The position numbers and the translations under genes are program-made. 44,835 nucleotides of DNA from Burkholderiaceae bacterium (lineage in GTDB: Bacteria > Pseudomonadota > Gammaproteobacteria > Burkholderiales > Burkholderiaceae), in contig CANJBQ010000027.1 of assembly GCA_947472645.1 (NCBI GenBank), positions 1 to 44,835 of the forward strand. Reading direction: 5' to 3'. The notes under the pieces are model-generated. The model was not told where the DNA came from. It ran no database searches and saw nothing but the letters and a program-made list of their open reading frames with translations. Position 1 is the stretch's first letter, and the number at the start of each line of letters is the position of its first letter. Positions 34,940-43,384 of the stretch are shown one piece after another.

Positions 34940-37843
34940 ATGAATTTAACCCCTTACTTGAATCCATACATTCTAGGTTCAATGTTAGTTGCAATCCTAT
35001 TCTTACTAGTTCTTTACATTTTTAATTATCAGTTGCCGGCCATTTCTCTTCAATTCAAAACTCAGAAAATCAATAACTCCCTTAGAAAATTAGCTCAAAA
35101 TCCAGTTGGCACGGTTAATCCAACTGAATTAGAAGAGTTATTTCTTGATCGCCCATTTAACCGTCTTTGGAATGAATTTAAAAATAGCCTCCACGAAATG
35201 TCTAGTGAAGACGGTACCGATAAGTCTGTACGCTCGACATTAACGGCCGACTTTTACTTCTCAAAAGAAGCTATAGTAGATAGTTATATTAATGTGGAAT
35301 TTTTTAAACATTTACCAGGAATGCTAACTGGTATTGGGATTATTGGTACTTTTACTGGATTAATTTGGGGTCTTCGTCAATTTAATACTAATAACGCAGT
35401 TGAAACTCTAAATCTTCTGTTAGGAGAAGTCAGTTCAGCATTTTTAGGGTCGGGAATTGCTATATTTGTTGCAATTTTAATAACATTTTTTGAAAAACAA
35501 ACGCTAAATTCTTGCTATAAACGTTTAGATGAAACCGCCAAACTACTTGATAGTCTCTATAAAGCAGGCGTGGGTGAGGATTATCTGGCGCGTCTTGTAA
35601 AAGCAACTGAAACCTCTGCAAGAAATTCAATTGACTTTAAGCAAGTCTTAATAGAAAACCTTGAAGTTATGATGGAAAAACAATCTCAAGTGATTGGTCG
35701 CACCATTGCTGAAAGCCTTGAAAGTCCAATTGATAAGTTGCTACTCATTGTAAACAAAGCTTCAGGTGACCAAAGTGATGTCATTAAAAATTTAGTCGAT
35801 AGTTTAATGAACACATTTATAGCAAAGATTGATCAAGCTTTTGGCAGTCAAATTGAAGCAGTCAACCAAGCAATTTTCCGCTCTACCACTACTATGGAAT
35901 CCGTAGAGGAGTCTATGCGTCGCTTACTTAATGATATTGCCCTGGCAAGTCAAAATGCAGTGAAATCGATGTCAGAGCAAATGCTTGAAACAGTAATTCA
36001 AGCTAATATTAATCAAGATCAAAAAAATGAAGCACTCATAAATGTAATTGAAAACCTACACCAATTAAATGAGCAGCATCAGATTAAATCACACGCCATG
36101 ATTGATGATGTTATGAGAAATGTATTAGGATCTGTTGACCAAAGTATCGCTCAAATTGTTGTAGAAAGAACGCAACAATCTGAGCTTGAAAATGAGCGTA
36201 ATACCCAGTTCGTGCAATCCACTAATCTTTTCTTAGAAAATTTGCAGTCTACGCTAAAAACGTCACAATCTGACCAATTTGACCTCAATTTAAAGCTCAA
36301 ATCTTTTGTTGAAGAACTCAATCAACTATCTTTCGATTATTTCATAAGCTCTAAAAAAGCAATGGAAGAGATCTTAGAAAAAACTTTGCAATCAACCCAA
36401 GTCAATATGGCTCAACTTTCAGGGGCTAGAGATTTACAAAATCAGCAAGATGAGGAGCGTAATCAACGTATATTGTTATCTTTAAACGAATTCCAGTCGG
36501 ATACACAAACTCTCTTAAAAAACTCACAACAAGAACAATTCCAACTGAACTCAAAGTTAAAAATATTTGTAGAAGAATTGAATCAGTTAACTTACGATGC
36601 ACAATTAAAATCTAAAGAAGTGATCGATCAAACGTTGGAAAAAGTTCTAACTTCTGTCGACCAAAGTGTTGCACAACTTACATTATCTCAAGAGGCTCAA
36701 GTAATAGTAGACGCAAAACGTAATGAAGAACTATTTTCTACCACGAGGGATTTACACCAAGGCATCTCAGGGATTCTCAGTCAGTCAATGACAGATCAAT
36801 ATCAATTAAATTTAAAATCTAAAGAGGTGATTGACCAAACTTTGGAAAAAGTTCTAGCCTCTGTCGACCAAAGTGTTGCTCAAATTGCATTGTCTCATAA
36901 TGCTCAAGTCATAGCAGACACAAGACGTAATGAAGAACTGTTTTCAACAACAAGAGATCTACATCAAGGTATCTCAGAGATTCTCGATCACTCAATGAAA
37001 GATCAATATCAATTGAATCTAAAATTAAAGGACTTGGTAGCCGATCTCAATCAAATAAGCCTGACTCATTTAACACAAGCAAAAGAATTGATGCACTCTT
37101 CTACTCAAGAGGTATTGAATAAACTCGAAAATGGTATCCAAGTAATAGCAAATGATAGAACCCAACAAATTCAATCTGATGAAAAAAGAGCTGTTGATTT
37201 AAATGAATCTATGACCCAATTAAATAATCGTATTTCAGAACAAGTTAAAAAAATGCTGGCAGAGTTTATAAGGGTGTCCGAACTATCCCAAAATCATATT
37301 TTAGCTATCGAAAAATCCTCTATGAATGCTATAGAAGGTATGAATAACGGCGCCTCAACCATGAACTCTGCTGCAGAAAATTTCAGCGCCTCTGGAAATA
37401 TCGTCATACGAGCTTTTGAGCAAAGTAAAGCAATTACTGAGCAAATGGAAACTATCGGCGAAAAAATGCAATTCATGATAACAAATACCCATGACCTATT
37501 TAAACAATTTGAACAGTCTAGTGCAGCACATCAAGGATATTTAAAAGAACTTACTCTGCTCATTGCAAATGCTAAAAAAGAGTCTGGCGTGAGTTCGCAA
37601 ATTGTTCAAGATATGGAGTCTGCTTTACGCGCTCTTAATCAATCTGAGCAATTAAGTAAAGAATATTTAGGCAATATTAATCAAGTACTTAAAGAGGCCT
37701 TTAGCCAATTCAATACTCAAATGATGGCGCAAGTTACAAGTTTAAATCAAGAAAATGATCGCCTTTTAGGGTCATCAATTAACGCATTAACTAGTGCTGT
37801 CGAGCAAATTGTACACACTACCACTAAATTGACTCAGAACTGA
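34940..37843 (+). CDS. zorA: ZorA-like motor subunit (MotA/ExbB domain plus very long coiled-coil tail)
   Basis: The protein has 967 residues. The membrane part is of the MotA/TolQ/ExbB type as in Zorya ZorA: helix 1 at about 9-30, helix 2 at 126-147 within LPGMLTGIGIIGTFTGLIWG, and helix 3 at 166-185 within SSAFLGSGIAIFVAILITFF. Thr137/Thr139 and Ser165/Ser166/Ser171 sit where ZorA lines its ion path. The remaining ~780 residues are a Gln/Ser/Asn-rich, mostly helical cytoplasmic tail, longer than in the type I ZorA that I know (about 730 residues in total). It contains repeats of roughly 70-95 residues. It is first in a four-gene operon, one base from the zorB-like gene. A flagellar MotA has four helices and no such tail, so a stator is ruled out. 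Assignment to Zorya is strong for architecture; a defence role is unproven. Confidence 0.82.
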   Translation: MNLTPYLNPYILGSMLVAILFLLVLYIFNYQLPAISLQFKTQKINNSLRKLAQNPVGTVNPTELEELFLDRPFNRLWNEFKNSLHEMSSEDGTDKSVRSTLTADFYFSKEAIVDSYINVEFFKHLPGMLTGIGIIGTFTGLIWGLRQFNTNNAVETLNLLLGEVSSAFLGSGIAIFVAILITFFEKQTLNSCYKRLDETAKLLDSLYKAGVGEDYLARLVKATETSARNSIDFKQVLIENLEVMMEKQSQVIGRTIAESLESPIDKLLLIVNKASGDQSDVIKNLVDSLMNTFIAKIDQAFGSQIEAVNQAIFRSTTTMESVEESMRRLLNDIALASQNAVKSMSEQMLETVIQANINQDQKNEALINVIENLHQLNEQHQIKSHAMIDDVMRNVLGSVDQSIAQIVVERTQQSELENERNTQFVQSTNLFLENLQSTLKTSQSDQFDLNLKLKSFVEELNQLSFDYFISSKKAMEEILEKTLQSTQVNMAQLSGARDLQNQQDEERNQRILLSLNEFQSDTQTLLKNSQQEQFQLNSKLKIFVEELNQLTYDAQLKSKEVIDQTLEKVLTSVDQSVAQLTLSQEAQVIVDAKRNEELFSTTRDLHQGISGILSQSMTDQYQLNLKSKEVIDQTLEKVLASVDQSVAQIALSHNAQVIADTRRNEELFSTTRDLHQGISEILDHSMKDQYQLNLKLKDLVADLNQISLTHLTQAKELMHSSTQEVLNKLENGIQVIANDRTQQIQSDEKRAVDLNESMTQLNNRISEQVKKMLAEFIRVSELSQNHILAIEKSSMNAIEGMNNGASTMNSAAENFSASGNIVIRAFEQSKAITEQMETIGEKMQFMITNTHDLFKQFEQSSAAHQGYLKELTLLIANAKKESGVSSQIVQDMESALRALNQSEQLSKEYLGNINQVLKEAFSQFNTQMMAQVTSLNQENDRLLGSSINALTSAVEQIVHTTTKLTQN
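36611..37024 (+). repeat. In-frame tandem duplication of 207 bp in the ZorA tail
   Basis: Two adjacent 207-bp (69-codon) copies begin at 36611 and 36818. Both encode SKEVIDQTLEKVL(T/A)SVDQSVAQ and later RNEELFSTTRDLHQGIS, with mainly third-position differences, so the duplication is fairly recent but not newborn. More diverged units of the same repeat occur before (from about 36090) and just after; these carry an extra ~17-residue segment (LKxFVEELNQL) that the junction of the two close copies lacks. Confidence 0.9.
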
Positions 37844-37844
37844 T

Positions 37845-38582
37845 ATGTTCTCACCTTTTCGCCGACGATCTGTTACCAAAGAAACTGCTGAAAAACCCTT
37901 CTGGATTTCATATGCGGATTTAATGACCGCATGTATGACCCTATTTTTAGTAGTTATGGTAGTTGAAATTTTCTCTTTGGAAAACCAATATAGCACCAAA
38001 GAGACCCAAATTCGATCTGAACTCATTCAAACCTGCTTTAATGAATTAAATAATGCAGCAAAAAAATCATTTCCTGAGGCTATTATTGAATATAAGCCTA
38101 GTGATAACATTAATGTCGACTTAGGTGCAGTTGTTAACTTTGTCAAAAGGGATTATCACATTAGTACTGAAGGTATTGATTTTTTGCGAAGTTACATCCC
38201 ATCATTGATTAAATCGACTAAATCACCAGCCTGTTCAAAATATTTACGAAGAATTATTGTTGAGGGTTATACCGATACAGATGGAAATTATTTGCCCAAC
38301 TTGCAACTCTCGCAACGTCGGAGCTCTGAAGTAGTTTGTTCTTTATCCAATGATATTAAATCTAATATAGTAATTAATACTGAAGATCTCAATGCAATTC
38401 GTGATTTATTTCTAGTCGGTGGTTTTTCTTTCAACTCCTATAAGCCGTCAAAAGCTGAAAATAGAAGAGTGGTACTTAAACTTGAATTCTGGCAAGTTCA
38501 TGAAAAGGAACGTTTTTTAAGTGAAGTCAAATACAAAATTGACATCTCTAATAAGGAGTTTGGTAAATGCCCACAATATTAG
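37845..38582 (+). CDS. zorB: ZorB-like protein (MotB plug helix plus OmpA-like domain)
   Basis: This 245-residue inner-membrane protein has a short basic N-terminus and one helix at about 20-42 starting FWISYADLMTACMTLFLVVM. Asp25 in YADLMT is the ion-binding aspartate of MotB/ZorB proteins. A linker leads to an OmpA/MotB-type peptidoglycan-binding domain with IIVEGYTDTDGNYLPNLQLS, QRRSSEVV and NRRVVLKLE, all standard motifs. With the ZorA-like protein it should form an ion-driven complex anchored to the cell wall. It starts one base after zorA and overlaps zorC by 16 bases. The tail end (residues 215-245) has no recognised domain. Confidence 0.85.
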   Translation: MFSPFRRRSVTKETAEKPFWISYADLMTACMTLFLVVMVVEIFSLENQYSTKETQIRSELIQTCFNELNNAAKKSFPEAIIEYKPSDNINVDLGAVVNFVKRDYHISTEGIDFLRSYIPSLIKSTKSPACSKYLRRIIVEGYTDTDGNYLPNLQLSQRRSSEVVCSLSNDIKSNIVINTEDLNAIRDLFLVGGFSFNSYKPSKAENRRVVLKLEFWQVHEKERFLSEVKYKIDISNKEFGKCPQY

Positions 38583-39961
38583 AGGGTCTCAGTAATGAAC
38601 TCAAATTTACATTAGAATCTACCAAGCCGAAATACTTTAAGTCATCGCAAAACTATCTCCTCATGGCTTTTGAAAATGCTTCAAGTAAATTTAAAGGTAT
38701 TTCAAGAGTTCAAGCACATATTGAATATAAATTGGTGCAGCAATTCCTCAATGGTGACATAGATAGTACTCACCCTGCCTTTGATCTTTTAGGGGATATG
38801 ATTCACTATCCTATTGAAGGCAACTCTATAAATACCATTTTTTTCTTCGCAGAACGTCTAAACTATTTATTAGATATCTACACAGAAAAAATTCAACAAG
38901 GTGAAGATTTGCAAGTTACTTGGAAATCATTATTTCGGGCCTATTTGATAGCGAGCAATCAAGATGAACTACCAATATTCAATGCTCAGTTAGAAACTTT
39001 ACGCATCTTTTTAGATAGTACCTGGGTTGAAATAAGCCAACGCTCAACTCAAACTTTGTTTGATCTTAAAGATGTGAATAAATATATTAAATTAATACAG
39101 CCAAATTCCTTAGAATTTTTTTCCCAAAGTTGGTTGGAGGGTCTTCATCAACGAATTATTCAAATGGGAAATGATTTAGAAATACCCTCCACAAGTTGGT
39201 TCTGGGAAAAATTATTTGTTAATATCCTTCAAATGCTTGTCAATTTTGAAGATGATGCTTTTAAAAAATCACTCCCTAAACTTTTAAGCTTATTAGATAT
39301 ATGCCCTCTTTATCAGGATTTGGGAATACAACTTATCCTTGAGAGATTCTCAAGGTGCCAATCAACGCTAATGAACCACCAACTCATGGAATATATAAGC
39401 CTGAGTTGGGGAAGTTCAATTGGAACTCAACAAAAAAATTCGCCCTGGAACAATATTGGGGAAAAATCACAGCAAATGATAAAAGCTTGGCATCATGAAA
39501 GAAATCTAAGAATCTTCTTTGCATTGAAAACTGGAGATAAAAGCATTCCCCAACAGAAGCTCGATTTTTGGTTAAATTATTTGGACTGTATAGAATTCTC
39601 TCGATTAGCACTTGGTAGTGTGGGTCAAAAGATTATTCAAAGTCAATCAAGCTTACAAAAAATATTTCACCCCAAAACAAACCCCTACTCTAAATTATTG
39701 GGAGATATCAATCCTGAACAAAATGCCCTCATTCTTAAAACTCATCAATGTATCATTATTGACTTTATCGTCAATGATGGGTGTTATATTTATGATTTGG
39801 GATCAAATAGTTTTGATATTCAACAAGATACACACTATTCAACAACTTATAAAGGCGGTCTTAAAGAGCGGTATGGCAAGTATGGTGTAACTATTACCCA
39901 GGATCAAGATTGGTCTGATACGGCATCACTAAAATTACTATTAAATAAATATGGTTTATGA
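38567..39961 (+). CDS. zorC: ZorC-like EH-signature protein, key residues substituted
   Basis: This is a 464-residue soluble protein. From about residue 285 it shows the EH-signature region as in ZorC: SPWNNIGEKSQQMIKAW, then a segment ending RNLRIFFALKTGD, then QKLDFWLNYLDCIEFSRLAL. The family's namesake Glu is expected in the strand IIIDFIVNDGCYIYD, where I see Asp399 instead; the namesake His near the end has no equivalent in ITQDQDWSDTASLKLLL. The N-terminal ~280 residues are helical and unrecognised. The start has AAGGAG eight bases upstream and lies 16 bases inside zorB. ZorC of type I systems is a DNA-binding defence component; whether this one still does that is uncertain. It could also belong to a sister family. 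Confidence 0.65.
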   Translation: MPTILEGLSNELKFTLESTKPKYFKSSQNYLLMAFENASSKFKGISRVQAHIEYKLVQQFLNGDIDSTHPAFDLLGDMIHYPIEGNSINTIFFFAERLNYLLDIYTEKIQQGEDLQVTWKSLFRAYLIASNQDELPIFNAQLETLRIFLDSTWVEISQRSTQTLFDLKDVNKYIKLIQPNSLEFFSQSWLEGLHQRIIQMGNDLEIPSTSWFWEKLFVNILQMLVNFEDDAFKKSLPKLLSLLDICPLYQDLGIQLILERFSRCQSTLMNHQLMEYISLSWGSSIGTQQKNSPWNNIGEKSQQMIKAWHHERNLRIFFALKTGDKSIPQQKLDFWLNYLDCIEFSRLALGSVGQKIIQSQSSLQKIFHPKTNPYSKLLGDINPEQNALILKTHQCIIIDFIVNDGCYIYDLGSNSFDIQQDTHYSTTYKGGLKERYGKYGVTITQDQDWSDTASLKLLLNKYGL

Positions 39962-39981
39962 GCTCATTTTTTTAATTATTC

Positions 39982-41289
39982 ATGCAGATTCAAGAATTCT
40001 TTAATCGTGATTTAGATAGGAATGAAGTCGGTTTTTTAGATCCTCTCACCAGACTCCCTAATCGCTATGGATTAGACGCTTACTTAAAGACTAATAATAT
40101 CCCTTTTAATTCTGATAGTTTTTCAGGTATATTTTTAATTGATATTGATTACTTTAAGAGTTTGAATGATATTTTTGGTCACTTTATTGGTGACCAAATT
40201 TTGATTCAATTTTCTCAACGTCTCATAGAGCTATCTTTGCCAGAGGCCGTTATTATTCGATTAGGAGGTGACGAGTTTTTAATTCTTTTAGGTAATATTG
40301 GCGAAAGCTTTAAATTTGCAAATGAAAATGGCCTACGTTTTGCTAAAGATTTATTAGAAAATCTCAAGGAAAAGTTCTTGACCGATCAAATCGAACATCA
40401 GCTTCACACCAGTATAGGATTCATGTTACTGCAGCCAAGAAAACCTCTTACTATAACGGACTTAAGGTATGTCGATTTTTCGCTTTATCAAGCAAAGAGA
40501 AAAGGGCGTAATCGAATTACTTCTTTTCATGAAGAAGTAATTCCTTCTCTAAGGAACTTGGGCTCATGCTTAGAAGGTAATATTGATTTAAGTCAATTTC
40601 ATATTCATTATCAAGCTCAATTTAATCTCAAGAATCAAATCGTTGGTCTGGAAGCTTTACTAAGATGGCAACACCCCAAAAAAGGCACTCTACCGGCTGA
40701 GAATTTTCTATACTTAATACACCAACATAATCAAATTTTACAGTTTGGTGATTTTGTATTACAACAAGTTTTAGAAACATTAAAAAAAATTTCTACATGC
40801 CAAAAATTTCAAGAAATTGAATTACATATGAATATAATTCCAAGTTACTTTCAACAGGAACATTTTATGGATACTTTTCAAAAAATATCCGAAACATATC
40901 CTCTTGAAATAAAAAAATTAGTTATTGAATTTTCATCTCATGATTTACCTAAAGAGCTTAGCTACATTAATGTGAATATTCTAAAACTTACACAAATGGG
41001 GGTTCGTTTTTGTATAGATGATATCGAATCTAGTACATTGTCTTTGAATGAATTATTATCCATTCCAATTTACTGCATAAAAACAAATATTATTTTAATC
41101 GATGGACAAATACGATACGAAAAAGTAATCAAAGGTCTGATTAATATTGCAAATGCTTTAGGTATTAAGTTAATTGCTAAAAACATAGAAACTTTTGAAC
41201 AGCTAAAACTACTAAAACGCTATAAATACAAATATTTTCAAGGAAACTATCTTGGACAGGCTCAAGCAATTCAAACCTTTAAACAATAA
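39982..41289 (+). CDS. GGDEF-EAL protein: likely active diguanylate cyclase with degenerate EAL domain
   Basis: This protein of 435 residues has no membrane segment or recognisable sensor domain. The GGDEF domain (about 15-182) has all key elements: DPLTRLPNR, FLIDIDYFKSLNDIFGHFIG, RLGGDEF (95-99) and YQAKRKGRNRI. The product-inhibition RxxD site is absent (LPEA instead). The EAL domain (about 200-435) keeps EALLRWQHP (Glu224), Asn284, Asp346-Asp347 and Lys367, but the TE glutamate is Ser319 (EFSS), DDFGTG is DDIESS and the AEGVE glutamate is Lys400 (IAKNIE). Phosphodiesterase activity is therefore doubtful, and the EAL part may bind cyclic-di-GMP without cleaving it. It starts 20 bases after the zorC-like stop without an evident ribosome-binding site. 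Confidence 0.88.
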   Translation: MQIQEFFNRDLDRNEVGFLDPLTRLPNRYGLDAYLKTNNIPFNSDSFSGIFLIDIDYFKSLNDIFGHFIGDQILIQFSQRLIELSLPEAVIIRLGGDEFLILLGNIGESFKFANENGLRFAKDLLENLKEKFLTDQIEHQLHTSIGFMLLQPRKPLTITDLRYVDFSLYQAKRKGRNRITSFHEEVIPSLRNLGSCLEGNIDLSQFHIHYQAQFNLKNQIVGLEALLRWQHPKKGTLPAENFLYLIHQHNQILQFGDFVLQQVLETLKKISTCQKFQEIELHMNIIPSYFQQEHFMDTFQKISETYPLEIKKLVIEFSSHDLPKELSYINVNILKLTQMGVRFCIDDIESSTLSLNELLSIPIYCIKTNIILIDGQIRYEKVIKGLINIANALGIKLIAKNIETFEQLKLLKRYKYKYFQGNYLGQAQAIQTFKQ

Positions 41290-41294
41290 ACCTA

Positions 41295-42332
41295 TTATCC
41301 ACCTAGTTTGTTAACAGATTTGAACTTTAATTGCCAAGATTGATCCGCTCTTTCCCAGAACTCTCTATAAACTTGAGATGAATCATTAACAATTGCCCTT
41401 TCTAAGATAATCTGCTGTTCAGATTCAGGCGCAAAAAACCCCATCACAGAACTATTAGCTGTTTTAATGAGGATTTGATCAGATAAATCATTTATTAACT
41501 TGTTATATCTGAACCGCCAATCTTTAAGGGTCAACCATTTCACTGATGAGCTTACTAAAACATAGACACGCTTTTCTCTAGAGATTTTTAAAATATATTT
41601 AAAATCAGAATTTGTGAACACAATACACCCGTCAGAAGCTTTCGGAGGACGATTGTAAACGTTAGGAGGAACTCCGTGCAACCAGATCCCTGAACCAGAT
41701 TTTTTTTGATACTTATCAAATGAATTTGGGAAATCTAGTATTAAAGCCCCTACTCCATATAAAGGAGTTAAATGCTTTTTTTCTACCTCTCTTCCGACAC
41801 GATACAAACCAAGTGGGGTTCTTTGATCTCCCTCTTTCTGTTTGCCAACTCCTAATTGTCCTACCGTAATAAAAAAGTCATTATCTAAAACTGGCTCGCC
41901 TTGTTGGTTCTTAAAAATATAAGCCCTTGAAATTGAGGCATCGACCAATATGACGTAATTGATATTATTCGGTATTTTAAATATTTGCATAGGCCTTAAT
42001 GCGTAAGCGTTAGCTGGTGAAGCAATTCTTAATTTAGCTTCATCAAATAAATTTTTAGAAGCCTCAGAGTTAATCCTAGCATTATTAACGCCTGGTAATT
42101 GTCCAGCCATCGCAGAATAATATTCTGCTTGTAAATAATTTGCCAACTTAAAATTGGGGTATTGTGAATTCGCTTTTTCTAATAGATCTCCAACCTTATC
42201 AGGATCTCCTTTTTGCAGTAGTTCTTGCAAAGCCTTACGCACTAGATAATCACCATTGATCTCATTTGCAAAACACTGCGGAATCACAAAAAGAGCTAGT
42301 AAAAAAATATGTTTTATCAATCTTAGGTACAT
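41295..42332 (-). CDS. L,D-transpeptidase (YkuD family), exported
   Basis: YkuD enzymes make 3-3 peptidoglycan crosslinks or attach proteins to peptidoglycan. The 345-residue precursor has a signal peptide (IFLLALFVIPQCFA-NEI). The catalytic domain lies at about 125-258 with TPLGLYRVG, the HG pair (GIWLHG, His219) and the nucleophile Cys236 in SDGCIVF; the usual Arg after GCI is Val here. The N-terminal TPR-like segment (LEKANSQYPNFKLANYLQA) and a C-terminal ~70-residue region flank it. Its stop codon is five bases from the stop of the GGDEF-EAL gene (convergent). It lies eight bases after a TPR/Cds6-like gene on the same strand, so the two form an operon. Confidence 0.88.
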   Translation of the reverse strand: MYLRLIKHIFLLALFVIPQCFANEINGDYLVRKALQELLQKGDPDKVGDLLEKANSQYPNFKLANYLQAEYYSAMAGQLPGVNNARINSEASKNLFDEAKLRIASPANAYALRPMQIFKIPNNINYVILVDASISRAYIFKNQQGEPVLDNDFFITVGQLGVGKQKEGDQRTPLGLYRVGREVEKKHLTPLYGVGALILDFPNSFDKYQKKSGSGIWLHGVPPNVYNRPPKASDGCIVFTNSDFKYILKISREKRVYVLVSSSVKWLTLKDWRFRYNKLINDLSDQILIKTANSSVMGFFAPESEQQIILERAIVNDSSQVYREFWERADQSWQLKFKSVNKLGG

Positions 42333-42340
42333 ATTTTTTA

Positions 42341-43384
42341 CTATTTATTAAACTCTCTAGTAATGAGCCACTTACCTTGCTCATTTGTAAATTCTAAATT
42401 TTTAACCAAGTCTGATTTAAGATTTGTTGAACTATAGGTTTGATGAAGTTTCACCGTGACTCTCTTACTTTCTCCTGAAAAACTTATAATCTCTGCCCGC
42501 ACCGAAATTGGTCCAGGCTTGGTTACGCGTTGGGTTCTTTGCTCTATCCATTCGGAGTATGAAAGTCCACCCTCAGGTTTGAAGTTTGAGGAATAAAATG
42601 ATAAATACAATTTAATATTTTTGTTAGACCAAGCACTTACCCAAGCTTGTATATTATTTTCTAGGACTGAATGCTCAGAATTAATGATTTCACTTCCAGC
42701 TATTTTCTTCTTATCTTGCCCAGTCGGTACATTTTCTAAAGTCTTATCAGTCTTATTTTCTCGTTTGGATCCTGATTTATCGGGTGCACTTATTTTGCTA
42801 TCGGCAACTATAGTTCCATCAACTGGAGAAAGAGGAGCTTTTAATGGTCGAGGACTTATTTCTCCCCCAATTTTAGTGCCGGATAGCAAATCAATATTGC
42901 TAGACACACCTTTGGTATCCAAAGCTCGACTATACGCATCTGCTGCATTACTCAAATAGATTTTCCTTAGATTACGAAAAGCAATAGAGTTTGATGATAA
43001 ACTTTTTTCTAGTACATTTTTAGCATCATCTTTTTTATCCATTCCCCATAAAGCAACAGCGTAATTGTTTGCTATCAACGGATTACGGGAATCTGAGTTA
43101 TAGAGAGGCGTTAAAAGTTCGAGCGCATTTTTCCAATCTCTCATTAAAATATAAGCATTTGACTTTACTAGAGCATAGTCTTGAGGGCTTAAATCTTTTT
43201 TTTGTTTTTCTATTTCCAACAATACTTCTTTAGCGTCACCTTTTATCAAAAAATCTTCGAGAGGTGCCGATGAGATAAATGCATTAGCTGAATTTATGAC
43301 GAGAAAAATCATAAAAAAAACTAATTTATAAATTGAAGTTGATCGGATCGAAAAAATTAACCCCCTAATGAGCTGGTAACGCAA
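42341..43384 (-). CDS. TPR-containing protein with C-terminal Cds6/NTF2-like domain
   Basis: This 347-residue exported protein has an N-terminal hydrophobic segment (KLVFFMIFLVINSANA) as a signal or anchor. TPR-like repeats occupy about 45-160 (NAYILMRDWKNALELLTPLY, SRNPLIANNYAVALWGM). A Ser/Lys-rich linker (about 170-235) precedes a C-terminal domain beginning IQAWVSAWSNKNIKLYLSFY and ending FTNEQGKWLITRE, which I recognise as the NTF2-like Cds6-type domain that accompanies L,D-transpeptidases in many Gram-negative bacteria. It is upstream of the transpeptidase and probably assists its localisation or activity. Confidence 0.72.
   Translation of the reverse strand: MRYQLIRGLIFSIRSTSIYKLVFFMIFLVINSANAFISSAPLEDFLIKGDAKEVLLEIEKQKKDLSPQDYALVKSNAYILMRDWKNALELLTPLYNSDSRNPLIANNYAVALWGMDKKDDAKNVLEKSLSSNSIAFRNLRKIYLSNAADAYSRALDTKGVSSNIDLLSGTKIGGEISPRPLKAPLSPVDGTIVADSKISAPDKSGSKRENKTDKTLENVPTGQDKKKIAGSEIINSEHSVLENNIQAWVSAWSNKNIKLYLSFYSSNFKPEGGLSYSEWIEQRTQRVTKPGPISVRAEIISFSGESKRVTVKLHQTYSSTNLKSDLVKNLEFTNEQGKWLITREFNK

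Noticed and set aside
36611..37024. CRISPR-like or satellite repeat
   Set aside because: The repeat unit is 207 bp, in frame within a long gene, and varies mainly at third positions, so it is a protein repeat.
34940..38582. Flagellar stator motAB
   Set aside because: The first protein has three helices and a ~780-residue tail, is followed by an EH-signature gene, and lies outside the flagellar remnant. It fits ZorAB, not MotAB.
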